Below are positions 54,033 through 62,895 of a DNA stretch of 64,000 nucleotides, one piece after another. The translations under genes and the position numbers were made by a program. The stretch comes from Gammaproteobacteria bacterium (lineage in GTDB: Bacteria > Pseudomonadota > Gammaproteobacteria > Steroidobacterales > GCA-2729495), in NCBI GenBank assembly GCA_030583605.1, contig CP129466.1:682001-746000 (forward strand), in the 5' to 3' direction. The notes under the pieces are model-generated. The model saw nothing but the letters and a program-made list of their open reading frames with translations. It had not been told where the DNA came from and made no database searches. Positions within the stretch are counted from its first letter, which is position 1, and each line of letters starts with the position of its first letter.

Positions 54033-55171
54033 CGTTCTGCTCCTGGTTGGGTTTTTGCGAAGTCGGTCACCAGCACCGCATTGGGGGGTACCGGCGTCAC
54101 GGGGATGCCCTTGTAGTTCTCTGCGCCGAGCTTCAGCGACGACAGGTCCATGACGTGGGAATACAGCGCCGGGTCGTCGCCCGCGGTCCGGACGAACACC
54201 ATCTTGCTGCTGTCCTTCGAAAACGACTTCATGCCGTCGAATCCGGGGTTGTAGGTGAGCCGCAGGGGCTCACCGCCCGCCAGGTCGCCGAGGAAGAGCT
54301 CGAAGTTGTTGCCGTCGATGATGCGCGTGAAGAGGTAATGACGCCCGTCGGCGGCCGGCCCGGGCCCCCAGTACATGTCGCGATCGAAGGTGCGCTGGGT
54401 CAGCTCACTGCCATCGGCCTTGATCGTGAACACCGTCATCGGCGTCGGTGTGATCTTGCCGTACTCGCTCTCGCGCCAGGCCTGGAAGATGATGGTCTCG
54501 TTGTCAGGCAGGAAGAATGGCGCGCCGGGCTGCCAGTCATCGGCGAAGGTGATCTGCTGCTCGTCGCTGCCGTCCGCGCGCATGCGCCACAGGTTCGCCT
54601 TGCCGTCGATCTGCCGCGTCCACACGATCCATGCGCCATTCGGCGACACCGTGACCTCGGCGTCGTACCACTGGTTGTTCGTGAGCCGCTTGACGTTCCT
54701 GCCGTAGAGGTCGGAGGTGTAGAGTTCGGCGCCCTGCGGGTAATTGCCGGGGTCGGACCAGTCGCCGAGCGGCATGTCCATGTTGTCCCGCGTCGAGGTC
54801 CAGATGACGCGCTTCTGGTCCGGGAAGAAGAACGAGCAGGCGTCCTGGCCGCGGTCGTTGATCCGCCGCAGGGTCTTGCCGTCCTCGGTGAAGATGTAGG
54901 TCAGGGCGCTGCCGATGCGCTTGTCGCCCGATTGCTGGGCGTCCGGGTCGCGCACCTGCGCGATCAGGTGCTGGCCGTCCGGCGCGTAGTAGGCCTCTGC
55001 GGCCGGAGGAATGTTCGGAATCAGGCGCACCGGCAGCTCCTTGCTGCGGTCGATGGCCGGGGCGGCGGGACTGGCGCCCGAGACGACATCCGTCTGGGCC
55101 CGGACCGCAGTCATCAGCAGCAGCGAGGCGAGGGCAACGGTGGCGCGGCAGGCAGGGCGGGCGATGATCAT
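54029..55171 (-). CDS. Exported TolB-like (PD40) beta-propeller protein
   Basis: 380 residues from ATG 55171 (frame opens at 55357). Signal peptide to about residue 26 (LASLLLMTAVRA). The mature part holds WD40-like PD40 repeats: YYAPDGQHLIAQV, FFPDQKRVIWTSTRDN, VSPNGAWIVWTR, FLPDNETIIFQAW, SFSKDSSKMVFVR. Such propellers bind partners in the periplasm (TolB-like) or precede peptidases; no peptidase is present. Upstream gene of a coupled pair with the cupin. Confidence 0.82.
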   Translation of the reverse strand: MIIARPACRATVALASLLLMTAVRAQTDVVSGASPAAPAIDRSKELPVRLIPNIPPAAEAYYAPDGQHLIAQVRDPDAQQSGDKRIGSALTYIFTEDGKTLRRINDRGQDACSFFFPDQKRVIWTSTRDNMDMPLGDWSDPGNYPQGAELYTSDLYGRNVKRLTNNQWYDAEVTVSPNGAWIVWTRQIDGKANLWRMRADGSDEQQITFADDWQPGAPFFLPDNETIIFQAWRESEYGKITPTPMTVFTIKADGSELTQRTFDRDMYWGPGPAADGRHYLFTRIIDGNNFELFLGDLAGGEPLRLTYNPGFDGMKSFSKDSSKMVFVRTAGDDPALYSHVMDLSSLKLGAENYKGIPVTPVPPNAVLVTDFAKTQPGAER

Positions 55172-55473
55172 CGCGATGGACTCCTCGGGTGCGTCGGCAA
55201 CCGGATCGGGTGTCGTGGAGTGGGGTTCCCGGCCGAGGGAAGCAGCCGGGCCCCGGTCGTGGTGAGTATAACCAGTTGCTCGCGTACGACGCGATTCGGG
55301 CCGCGCGAGGTCGGTTCGCTGCGCATCGATGGCGAGGTTCGGGCATGGACCGCGCAACGCCAGTGGTGCTACAGTCGCGCCGCCCGCGGCCGCGCTGGCG
55401 GCGCCGCATCCCGGCCAGCCGCGGGTTTCACCGCACTTCCATCCTGCCTTCCTTCACTTAACCGCGAGTTCCT
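55172..55473. other. 302-bp divergent intergenic region
   Basis: Region between the minus-strand propeller gene and the plus-strand patatin gene. No credible gene was found; ORFs here are upstream extensions of the flanking frames. It should hold the two divergent promoters, but I could not single out a convincing -35/-10 pair. GC content is high throughout. Confidence 0.5.
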
Positions 55474-56532
55474 ATGACTGCTTCCGACACCAGGCGCGGC
55501 CGCGCCGATGAGCGGCGCGACGCGCCCGTACTGGTCGATTTCGGCCTGCAGGGCGGTGGCGCGCACGGCGCGTTCACCTGGGGTGTGCTCGATCGTGCCC
55601 TCGAGGAGCCGCGCATGCGGATCGAGGGGATTTCGGGTACTTCGGCCGGGGCGATGAACGCGGCAGTGCTCGCCGACGGCTACGCCGCCGGCGGGGCGGA
55701 GGGCGCACGCGAGGCGCTGGAAGCGTTCTGGCACCGGGTATCCGATGCGGCGCTGCTCAGCCCGCTGCGCCGGGGTCCGCTCGACATCCTGCTCGGGGAG
55801 TGGACGCTCGACAACTCGCCGATGTACGTTGCGATGGACCTCGCTTCGCGCATCTTCTCGCCCTACGACCTCGGCATGTTCGCGCAGAATCCGTTGCGTG
55901 ACATCCTGGCGCAGAGCATCGACTTCGAGCGTCTGCGCTCCTCGTCGATCAAGGTCTTCGTGACCGCGACCAACGTGCGTACCGGTCGCGCCCGGCTGTT
56001 TCGCAACGCAGAGCTGACGCCCGAGGCGCTGCTCGCATCGGGCTGCCTGCCCACGCTGTTCCAGGCGGTGGAGATCGACGGCGACCCGTACTGGGACGGC
56101 GGGTACTCCGGCAACCCGACGATTACGCCACTGGTGCGCGAGTGCACTGCCAGCGACACGATCCTCGTGCAGATCAACCCGGTGGAGCGTCCCGGCACGC
56201 CGCGCACGGCGCGCGACATACTGAACCGCCTGAACGAGATTTCCTTCAACTCGCCGCTGCTCAAGGAACTGCGCATGATGGCGCTGCTGCGCACTGCGGC
56301 TGATCCGGGGCACGCGAAAGGCGCGCTGTGGGCGCGCATGCGCATCCATCGGATCACCAGCGACATCATGGTCGAACTGGGCGTCTCTTCGAAGATGAAC
56401 GCCGAATGGGCCTTTCTCTGCATGCTCCGCGACGAGGGCCGGCGCAGCGCCGAGGCCTTCATCGCCGCGCACGGCGGCGACCTGGGAGTGCGCTCGACCT
56501 TCGACATCGACGAACTGCTGGAGGGGACCTGA
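55474..56532 (+). CDS. Patatin-like phospholipase
   Basis: 352 residues. The Ser-Asp dyad of patatins is visible: oxyanion hole GLQGGGAHG (25-32), nucleophile Ser57 in GTSAG, and Asp208 in WDGGYSG. No signal peptide, so cytosolic. Patatin-like acylhydrolases of this layout have been linked to lipid or PHA granule metabolism. It is followed 2 bp later by a GntP-type permease, in one operon. Confidence 0.88.
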   Translation: MTASDTRRGRADERRDAPVLVDFGLQGGGAHGAFTWGVLDRALEEPRMRIEGISGTSAGAMNAAVLADGYAAGGAEGAREALEAFWHRVSDAALLSPLRRGPLDILLGEWTLDNSPMYVAMDLASRIFSPYDLGMFAQNPLRDILAQSIDFERLRSSSIKVFVTATNVRTGRARLFRNAELTPEALLASGCLPTLFQAVEIDGDPYWDGGYSGNPTITPLVRECTASDTILVQINPVERPGTPRTARDILNRLNEISFNSPLLKELRMMALLRTAADPGHAKGALWARMRIHRITSDIMVELGVSSKMNAEWAFLCMLRDEGRRSAEAFIAAHGGDLGVRSTFDIDELLEGT

Positions 56533-56534
56533 TC

Positions 56535-57989
56535 ATGGGTCTTGCCGGCATCCTGGCCGCGCTCGCGCTGCTCATCGGGTTTGCCTATCGCGGCTGGAGC
56601 ATCCTGCTGCTCGCGCCGGGCGCCGCGCTCGTCGCCGCGCTGACCGCCGGCGAGCCGCTGCTCGCGCACTGGACCCAGACGTTCATGGGCAGCGGCGCAG
56701 GATTCTTCGCCAGTTTCTTCCCGATCTTCCTGCTCGGGGCTCTGTTCGGAAAGCTCATGGACGACAGCGGTTCCGTGCAGTCGATCGCGCGGTTCATCGG
56801 CGCGAAGCTCGGCGCGCGCCGCGCGGTGCTCGCCGTGGTGATCGCCGGCGCGCTCGTCACCTACGGCGGCGTCAGCCTGTTCGTCGCGTTCTTCGTGCTC
56901 GCGCCGATGGCGCAGGCGCTGTTCCGCGAGGCCGATATCCCGCACCGGCTGATGCCGGCGGCGATCGTGCTCGGCACTTCGACGTTCACCATGTCCGCCC
57001 TGCCGGGCACCCCGGCGATCCAGAACGCGATCCCGATGCCGTTCTTCGGCACCACACCCTTCGCCGCGCCAGGCCTCGGCATCATCGCTTCCGCGGTCAT
57101 GCTCGCCTTCGGCCTGTGGTGGCTTGGTTGGCGCGAAGCCGCTGCGCGGCGCAGCGGGTCCGGCTATGGCGGCGAGCTGGCGGTTGCGCCCGACGCAGCC
57201 GCCGCCGATGGCCTGGTGCGTGAGCTGGCCACGGTCGCGCGCGAGTTCGATCCGGCGGAGATCCACCACGGCAACCGCAGCGACGAGCTGCCGCCGATCG
57301 GCGTGGCGGCGCTGCCGCTGGTCGTGGTGGTGGCCGTGAACCTGCTGATGAGCATGGTGGTGCTGCCACGCCTGGACGTCGGGTTTCTCGCGGAAGACCG
57401 CTTTGGCCCGACGAGTCTTGCCGCGGTCGGCGGCGTGTGGTCGGTGATCGTGGCGCTCGCGGTGGCGATCGCGGTGTTGATCGCGCTCAACCGCGGCCGG
57501 CTGCCGAAACTGCGCGAGAGCATGGATGCGGGCGTGAACGCGTCGGTGCTGCCGGCGGTCAGCGTTGCGAGTCTGGTGGGCTTCGGTGCCGTGGTCGCGG
57601 CATTGCCCGCCTTCGCGCTGGTGCGTGATTGGGTGCTGTCGATCGAGGGCGGGCCGCTCGTCTCGCTCGCGGTATCGACCAACGTCCTTGCGGCACTCAC
57701 CGGCTCGGCGTCAGGCGGTCTCACCATTGCCCTGGAGGCGCTCGGCGGCACCTACGTGCAGCTCGCAGCCGATCTCGGCATCGACCCGGCGCTGATGCAT
57801 CGCGTGGCAGTGATCGGCGCGGGCACGCTGGACAGCCTGCCGCACAATGGAGCGGTGGTGACGCTGCTCGCAGTGTGCGGCTCGACGCACGGCAAGAGCT
57901 ACTTCGATATCGTGATGGCGGGGATCGTCGGGCCGATCGTGGCGCTGGTCGCGGTCATCGTGCTGGGGACGATGTTCGGGTCGTTTTAG
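56535..57989 (+). CDS. GntP family permease
   Basis: 484 residues from ATG 56535. About twelve membrane segments with GntP features: FFPIFLLGALFGKLMDDSGSVQSIARF, VTYGGVSLFVAFFVLAPMAQAL, TMSALPGTPAIQNAIPMPFFGT and the C-terminal LDSLPHNGAVVTLLAVCG. Members carry gluconate, and relatives 3-hydroxybutyrate and other hydroxy acids. Next to a patatin-like lipase, a hydroxy-acid such as 3-hydroxybutyrate is a reasonable guess. Confidence 0.88.
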   Translation: MGLAGILAALALLIGFAYRGWSILLLAPGAALVAALTAGEPLLAHWTQTFMGSGAGFFASFFPIFLLGALFGKLMDDSGSVQSIARFIGAKLGARRAVLAVVIAGALVTYGGVSLFVAFFVLAPMAQALFREADIPHRLMPAAIVLGTSTFTMSALPGTPAIQNAIPMPFFGTTPFAAPGLGIIASAVMLAFGLWWLGWREAAARRSGSGYGGELAVAPDAAAADGLVRELATVAREFDPAEIHHGNRSDELPPIGVAALPLVVVVAVNLLMSMVVLPRLDVGFLAEDRFGPTSLAAVGGVWSVIVALAVAIAVLIALNRGRLPKLRESMDAGVNASVLPAVSVASLVGFGAVVAALPAFALVRDWVLSIEGGPLVSLAVSTNVLAALTGSASGGLTIALEALGGTYVQLAADLGIDPALMHRVAVIGAGTLDSLPHNGAVVTLLAVCGSTHGKSYFDIVMAGIVGPIVALVAVIVLGTMFGSF

Positions 57990-58040
57990 CTCGTCGAACC
58001 TCGGCTACGGCGGTGGCCGCGTCCCCGGCGCGTGCCTGCT

Positions 58041-58068
58041 ATTGCGCAATATCGGCGTCTATTGCAAT
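58041..58068. promoter_or_regulatory. Paired palindromes ATTGCGCAAT and ATTGCAAT upstream of APC gene
   Basis: ATTGCGCAAT (58041-58050) is a perfect 10-bp palindrome, and ATTGCAAT (58061-58068) a perfect 8-bp palindrome whose left edge starts 20 bp (two helical turns) further on. They share ATTGC/GCAAT half sites and lie 48-75 bp before the ATG at 58116. Likely a dimer-pair operator for the amino-acid transporter; the regulator is unknown. Confidence 0.45.
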
Positions 58069-58115
58069 GTTCAGGCGGGGCCGGACGTCGGTCGGAACAC
58101 AGGGGAGTCCGCAGA

Positions 58116-59540
58116 ATGTCGTCCAGTGTGCAAAAAGTATCGCTGCCCGTGCTGCTCGGCATGGTGGTCGGCGGCATGGTAGGTGCCGGCATCTTCTCGC
58201 TACCGCAGCGTTTCGGCAACGTCACCGGCCCGATCGGGGCCATCATCGCCTGGCTCATCGCCGGTACCGGCATGTACCTGCTCGCGCGTGTATTCCAGTT
58301 CCTCGCCGAGCGCAAGCCCGACCTCGACGCCGGCGTCTTTGCCTACGCCAAGGCCGGTTTCGGCGACTTTCCCGGCTTTCTCTCCGCCTGGGGTTACTGG
58401 ATCGGCAGCTGTATCGGCAACGTCTTCTACTGGGTGATGATCAAGTCCACGCTCGGCCAGTTCTTCCCGGTGTTCGGCGATGGCAACACCGCCGTCGCGA
58501 TTGCAGTCGCCTCGGTCGGCATCTGGCTGTTTCACTTCCTGATCCTGCGCGGCACCCAGCAGGCTGCGTTCATCAACTCGGTGGTCACGGTCGCCAAGGT
58601 CATCCCGATCCTGGCGTTCATTGTGATCCTGATCTTCGCGTTCAAGGCGGACCTGTTTAGTTACAACCTGTACGGTGGCGACCTGGAGTCGAGCGTGTTC
58701 GACCAGGTGCGCGCGACGATGATGGTCACGGTGTTCGTGTTCCTCGGCATCGAGGGCGCGAGCGTGTACTCGCGCTACGCCAAGGAGCGCAGCCACATCG
58801 GCTCGGCAACCGTCATGGGCTTCCTCATCGTCACCTCGATGATGGTGCTGGTCACCCTGCTCCCGTACGCAGTCATGCAGCGGGCCGAGATCGCGGGCCT
58901 CGGCCGGCCGTCGATGCCGGGTGTGCTGGAGGCCGTGGTCGGCACCTGGGGCGCGGTGTTCATCAGCGTCGGTGTGATGGTCTCGGTGCTCGGCGCCTAT
59001 CTCACCTGGACCCTGATCTGTGCCGAGGTGATGTCCGCCGCCGCGAGGAACCAGGACATGCCGAAGGTGTTCGCCACCGAGAACGCGAACAAGGTGCCGG
59101 CCGCCGCCCTCTGGGCGACCAGCATCGTGGCCCAGTTCTTCGTGATCACGACCTACTGGTCGAACGACGCCTTCAACCTGATGCTGGACCTGACGGCGGC
59201 GATGGCGTTGATCCCCTTCCTGCTGGTGGCGGGCTACGCCCTCAAGCTCACCAGGAGCGGCGAGAGCTACGACCAGCGGCCGCAGGAGCGCGGCCGCGAC
59301 CTCGTGGTCGCCGCCATCGCCACCCTCTACACGGCTTTCCTGGTCTGGGCCGGCGGTTTCCAGTTGCTGGTGCTGTCGATGATCCTCTACGCGGCAGGGA
59401 CCGTGCTCTACCTCTGGGCCTGCAGCGAACAGTCCAAGAAGCCCTTCGCGCGGACGCTCGACTGGGCCCTGATCGGCATCATCCTCGTCGGTGCGGTGAC
59501 CGGCATCTACTGGCTGGCGACCGGCTACTACGTGATCTGA
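58116..59540 (+). CDS. APC family amino acid antiporter (arginine:ornithine type)
   Basis: 474 residues from ATG 58116 with AGGGGAG upstream. About twelve membrane segments. The first is the APC substrate-binding motif GMVVGGMVGAGIFSLP, and ERKPDLDAGVFAYAKAGFGDFPGFLSAWGYW matches the basic amino acid/polyamine antiporter (ArcD/YcaM/AdiC) group. Arginine, ornithine or lysine exchange is probable, without direct proof. Preceded by paired palindromes. Confidence 0.87.
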   Translation: MSSSVQKVSLPVLLGMVVGGMVGAGIFSLPQRFGNVTGPIGAIIAWLIAGTGMYLLARVFQFLAERKPDLDAGVFAYAKAGFGDFPGFLSAWGYWIGSCIGNVFYWVMIKSTLGQFFPVFGDGNTAVAIAVASVGIWLFHFLILRGTQQAAFINSVVTVAKVIPILAFIVILIFAFKADLFSYNLYGGDLESSVFDQVRATMMVTVFVFLGIEGASVYSRYAKERSHIGSATVMGFLIVTSMMVLVTLLPYAVMQRAEIAGLGRPSMPGVLEAVVGTWGAVFISVGVMVSVLGAYLTWTLICAEVMSAAARNQDMPKVFATENANKVPAAALWATSIVAQFFVITTYWSNDAFNLMLDLTAAMALIPFLLVAGYALKLTRSGESYDQRPQERGRDLVVAAIATLYTAFLVWAGGFQLLVLSMILYAAGTVLYLWACSEQSKKPFARTLDWALIGIILVGAVTGIYWLATGYYVI

Positions 59541-59552
59541 TCAGACGGTGTC

Positions 59553-59581
59553 GGGCCGGGGTCTTGCGGGAATCCCGGCCC
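59553..59581 (+). terminator. GC-rich hairpin after APC gene
   Basis: GGGCCGGG (59553-59560) and CCCGGCCC (59574-59581) form a perfect 8-bp stem with a 13-nt loop, 12 bp after the APC stop. No U-tract follows, so it may be a Rho-assisted or protective 3'-end hairpin. Confidence 0.4.
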
Positions 59582-59684
59582 CGGCGTCCCGGGCGCTCCG
59601 GCATGCGCCATGCGCGAGGGACCGCCGATGTGTGCGACCGCATGAACAGCGGCGTAGGCCGCGCGCGTGGTCGGGTACTGAGCG

Positions 59685-61118
59685 GTGGATTCCATTCCTT
59701 TTGCCCTCGCGGCACTGGCAGGCGCGATTCGCCGGCGCGAAGTGACGGCCGAGCGCGTCGCCGGCGAGGTGCTCGCACGCTGCGCCGCCCATGGCGACCT
59801 TCACGCGATCATCAGCCAGGATCGCGACCAGTTGCTGGCGGCCGCTCAGGCAGCGGACGCAGCACTGCGCCGCGGCCAGGACATCGGTCCGTTGCACGGC
59901 GTGCCCGTGCTCATCAAGGACAACATCGACGTACAGGGCTACGCCACCACGGCGGGTACGCCCGGGCTGATCGGCATCCAGCCGCGCGAGCATGCGCCCG
60001 CGGTGCGGCGCCTGCTGGAGGGCGGTGCGCTCATCGCGGGCAAGGCCAACCTGCATGAACTGGCCGTGGGCGGCACGTCCCACAACCGGCATTTCGGTGA
60101 CGTGGGCAACCCCTGGCAACCCGGTCTCATCGCCGGTGGCAGCAGTGGCGGCTCTGCAGTTGCGGTAGCCGCACGCCTGGTGCCCGCCGCGCTCGGCACC
60201 GACACGAACGGCTCGGTCCGCGGTCCCTGCGCGTTCCAGGGCATTGCCGGCTTCCGGCCGACCATCGGGCGCTACCCCTACGGCGGCATCATCCCGGGAA
60301 CCCCGACGCGCGATACCGTCGGCACGATGGCGGTGGGCATGGAAGACCTGCTGCTGCTCGACCAGGTGCTGGCGCCGTCCCGCCCGCTACCGCCGGCGCT
60401 CGCCCTCGCCGGCCTGCGCCTGGGCTCGCCCCGCGGGAGGTTTCTCGAGGTGACGGACGGGCGCACGCTGGCGGTCTTCGAAGCGGCGCTGGCCTTGCTC
60501 CGCGGGCACGGAGCGACCATCGTCGAGGACGACATCGCGGGCCTGCACGAGTTGGCGTCCCGTGCCGCCTGGCCGATTTCCGCCTGGGAGTCGCGCCGCG
60601 AACTGCCGGCGTTTCTCGCGAGCCGCACCACGCCAGTCAGCCTCGCGCAGATCGTCGCCCGCATTGCTTCACCATCGACCCGGGAGCGCTTCAATTCGCC
60701 CGTCGCCGATGCGGCGGAGCTCGAACGCCGGTGGCGGGATGCGATGCAGGTGCATCGCCCGAGGTTGCAGCAGGCGCTCAACGGGTACTTCGCGCGCCAC
60801 AGTCTCGATGCGCTGGTATTTCCGACCACGCCGTTTCCCGCGGTCGCGGCGGCTCATGACAGTGCCGATCTGCTGATCAACGGGCAGCTCGTCGCGAACG
60901 GCCTGGCCACCATGATTCGCAACACCGTGTACCAGAGCGCCGCAGGGATCCCGAGCCTCACGGTGCCGGCGGGGCTCACTGCGGACGGCCTGCCCGTCGG
61001 CCTGAATTTCGATGGGCCCGCCGGGTCGGATGAGCGCCTGCTCGCCATCGGCCAGGCATTCGAACTCGCGCGAGGCACGTTTCCGCAGCCGCGGCGCAGT
61101 TGCTCCGGCTGGATGTAA
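59685..61118 (+). CDS. Amidase signature family enzyme
   Basis: 477 residues from GTG 59685. Ser-cisSer-Lys triad of amidase signature enzymes: Lys in PVLIKDNIDV, cis-Ser and nucleophile region in GGSSGGSAVAVAARLVPAALGTDTNGSVRGP. The usual DTGGSIR is DTNGSVR here. The rest (TPTRDTVGTMA, GIPSLTVPAGL) fits aryl/indole-acetamide or mandelamide hydrolases. Substrate unknown; no transporter or GatB/GatC nearby, so not GatA. Confidence 0.87.
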   Translation: MDSIPFALAALAGAIRRREVTAERVAGEVLARCAAHGDLHAIISQDRDQLLAAAQAADAALRRGQDIGPLHGVPVLIKDNIDVQGYATTAGTPGLIGIQPREHAPAVRRLLEGGALIAGKANLHELAVGGTSHNRHFGDVGNPWQPGLIAGGSSGGSAVAVAARLVPAALGTDTNGSVRGPCAFQGIAGFRPTIGRYPYGGIIPGTPTRDTVGTMAVGMEDLLLLDQVLAPSRPLPPALALAGLRLGSPRGRFLEVTDGRTLAVFEAALALLRGHGATIVEDDIAGLHELASRAAWPISAWESRRELPAFLASRTTPVSLAQIVARIASPSTRERFNSPVADAAELERRWRDAMQVHRPRLQQALNGYFARHSLDALVFPTTPFPAVAAAHDSADLLINGQLVANGLATMIRNTVYQSAAGIPSLTVPAGLTADGLPVGLNFDGPAGSDERLLAIGQAFELARGTFPQPRRSCSGWM

Positions 61119-61226
61119 GTCCGGGCCCGCCCGCGGCGCAGTCGCCGTCGATTCCATGCCTCAATCCCGCGCGGTGGCGGCTTTCGGTGACGCCGCTGCG
61201 GGAAGCACGGCGTAGGCGCGGGGCTG

Positions 61227-61352
61227 CGGATCCGGACGGCCTGCGCCGGGACGCTCGCTACGCACCTCCTGTGCTGCGCTCGCTCGGGTTCGGCTGCGGC
61301 TGCGCTCCTGCTGCGCCGGCCTCACACGCCCGTTCCAGGCCGTCCGGATCCG
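61227..61352. repeat. 17-bp perfect inverted repeat in a 387-bp gene-free stretch
   Basis: CGGATCCGGACGGCCTG (61227-61243) and its exact inverse (61336-61352) enclose 92 bp. The interior is rich in short CTGC/GCTGCG tracts. The gap 61119-61505 between the convergent amidase and TPM genes otherwise holds no gene. A long stem-loop at two converging 3' ends would suit a shared terminator or a dispersed repeat; no second copy was seen in the window. Confidence 0.6.
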
Positions 61353-61505
61353 ACGCCTTCTTCCGACACGCCTGTCGTGACCTCACCGCCAGCCGTCCGG
61401 GCCTCCCCATCACGCGCATCTGCCGGACGAGAATGCGGGCGTTCCCGTCAGCAGCCGCCGGAAGGGACCAACACATCGGTCCGCGCAGCACTCCTGAGCC
61501 CGCCT

Positions 61506-62003
61506 CTACAGTATCGTCGGCGCGTCCGGCTGCTCGTTGCGGTCCGCGTCCCGCCCCGGAAAGTGCTGCGCGAGCAGGCGCCCGACGCCCGCAATGCCGG
61601 CCTCGGCGCCCCCGGCATAGCGGCCCGCGCGGAACTCCCGTTCCATCTCCCGGCAGATCGCCTCCCACTGGTCCTGCCCGACGCGCGCGGCGATCGCACG
61701 GTCGGCAACGATCTCGACGTCGTGGTCGGCCATGAGCACGTAGATCAGGACGCCGTTGTTGCCGGCGGTGTTCCAGACACCGAGCTGGCCGAATACGTCC
61801 ACCGCACGCTCGCGCGGCGTGACGCCCTGCCAGAGATCCGGCAGGTCGAGTGCCGTTTCGATCGCGAAGCGGATCTGGCCGGCATGCCGGCGCTCGGCTG
61901 CCGCGATGGCGGCCTCGATGCGCGCACGCACGGGCGCCGTGAAGCGCCGGCGCGTGCCCCAGCCCGTCGCGAACAGATGCCGCCATGCGCGCCCGATCGA
62001 CAT
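61506..62003 (-). CDS. TPM domain protein (short, cytosolic/membrane-side)
   Basis: 165 residues. TPM domain with AERRHAGQIRFAIETALDLPDLW and NNGVLIYVLMADHDVEIVADRAIAARVG. No signal peptide. Begins 3 bp after the longer TPM gene and forms the LemA-TPM-TPM operon found in many proteobacteria. The biochemical role of these TPM (YgcG/Psb32-like) proteins is not settled. Confidence 0.87.
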   Translation of the reverse strand: MSIGRAWRHLFATGWGTRRRFTAPVRARIEAAIAAAERRHAGQIRFAIETALDLPDLWQGVTPRERAVDVFGQLGVWNTAGNNGVLIYVLMADHDVEIVADRAIAARVGQDQWEAICREMEREFRAGRYAGGAEAGIAGVGRLLAQHFPGRDADRNEQPDAPTIL

Positions 62004-62006
62004 GGC

Positions 62007-62879
62007 CTACCAGCGCCCCGAGGCGCCGCCACCCCCGAAGCTGCCGCCGCCACCGCGGAAACCGCCGCCCGAGCCGAAACCACCGCCGGACCAGCCGCCG
62101 CGACCGGCGCGGCTCGCCCAGCGGCCGCCGTTGCCAAGGGCGAGAAAGAGCGAGAGCACGAAGCCGACGACCCCGATGCCGAGCGAAAGCCCGAGTGCCT
62201 GCGTGATGACCCACGCCACGCCGCCAGTGATGCCGCCCGTCGCGATCGAACCGAGCGCGCGGCCGAGGATCGCCCGGAGGGTGCCCGACACGAAGACGAC
62301 GATGAAGAAGAGGAATGGCACGAGGTTGCCGAGATCCTCGGGAGCCTGCTGCCAGTGGGAATCCGGCGGCGGCAGTTCCTCGCCATCCACGACCGCGATG
62401 ATCCGGTCGACGCCCGCGGCCACGCCGCCCGCGAAGTCGCCCTCGCGGAAGCGCGGCACGATCGTCTCGTCGATGATGCGGTTGGAGACGAGATCGGTGA
62501 GCGCGCCTTCGAGCCCGCGGCCGACCTCGATGCGAAGCGTCCGGTCGTCCTTCGCGACGAGGAGCAGCGCGCCGTCGTCCGGTTTCTCGCGACCGAGCTT
62601 CCAGGCGTCCACGACCCGGATCGAGTACTGCTCGATCTCCTCGGGTCGCGTCGTCGGCACCATCAGCACGGCGATCTGCGCGCCCTTCCGCGCTTCGAAC
62701 GCGGCGAGCTTTGACTCGAGCGCGCTGCGCTCACCGGCGTCCAGCGTGCCGGTGAGGTCGGTGACACGCGCCTGCAGCGGCGGGATCGGCAGCAGCGGCG
62801 CGGCGGGTGCCACCGCCGGCAGCGCCGCGAACGCCAGGAACGCAGCCGCGGCGATGCGCAGCCGGAACGCGCGCGTCAT
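62007..62879 (-). CDS. TPM domain protein with Gly-rich tail (YgcG-like)
   Basis: 290 residues from ATG 62879 (frame opens at 63104). Signal peptide (about 1-26), TPM domain (about 33-155, VTDLTGTLDAGERSALESKLAAFE ... DRTLRIEVGRGLEGALTD), two membrane segments (about 177-250) and a Gly/Ser-rich tail (SGGGFGSGGGFRGGGGSFGGGG). The layout equals E. coli YgcG. Middle gene of the LemA-TPM-TPM operon. Confidence 0.9.
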   Translation of the reverse strand: MTRAFRLRIAAAAFLAFAALPAVAPAAPLLPIPPLQARVTDLTGTLDAGERSALESKLAAFEARKGAQIAVLMVPTTRPEEIEQYSIRVVDAWKLGREKPDDGALLLVAKDDRTLRIEVGRGLEGALTDLVSNRIIDETIVPRFREGDFAGGVAAGVDRIIAVVDGEELPPPDSHWQQAPEDLGNLVPFLFFIVVFVSGTLRAILGRALGSIATGGITGGVAWVITQALGLSLGIGVVGFVLSLFLALGNGGRWASRAGRGGWSGGGFGSGGGFRGGGGSFGGGGASGRW

Positions 62880-62895
62880 CGGCAGTCCCGTGCCC

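Noticed and set aside
61119..61505. tRNA or CRISPR in the gene-free gap
   Set aside because: No cloverleaf with a GGTTCGAAT-type T-arm and no regularly spaced repeats; only one long inverted repeat is present.
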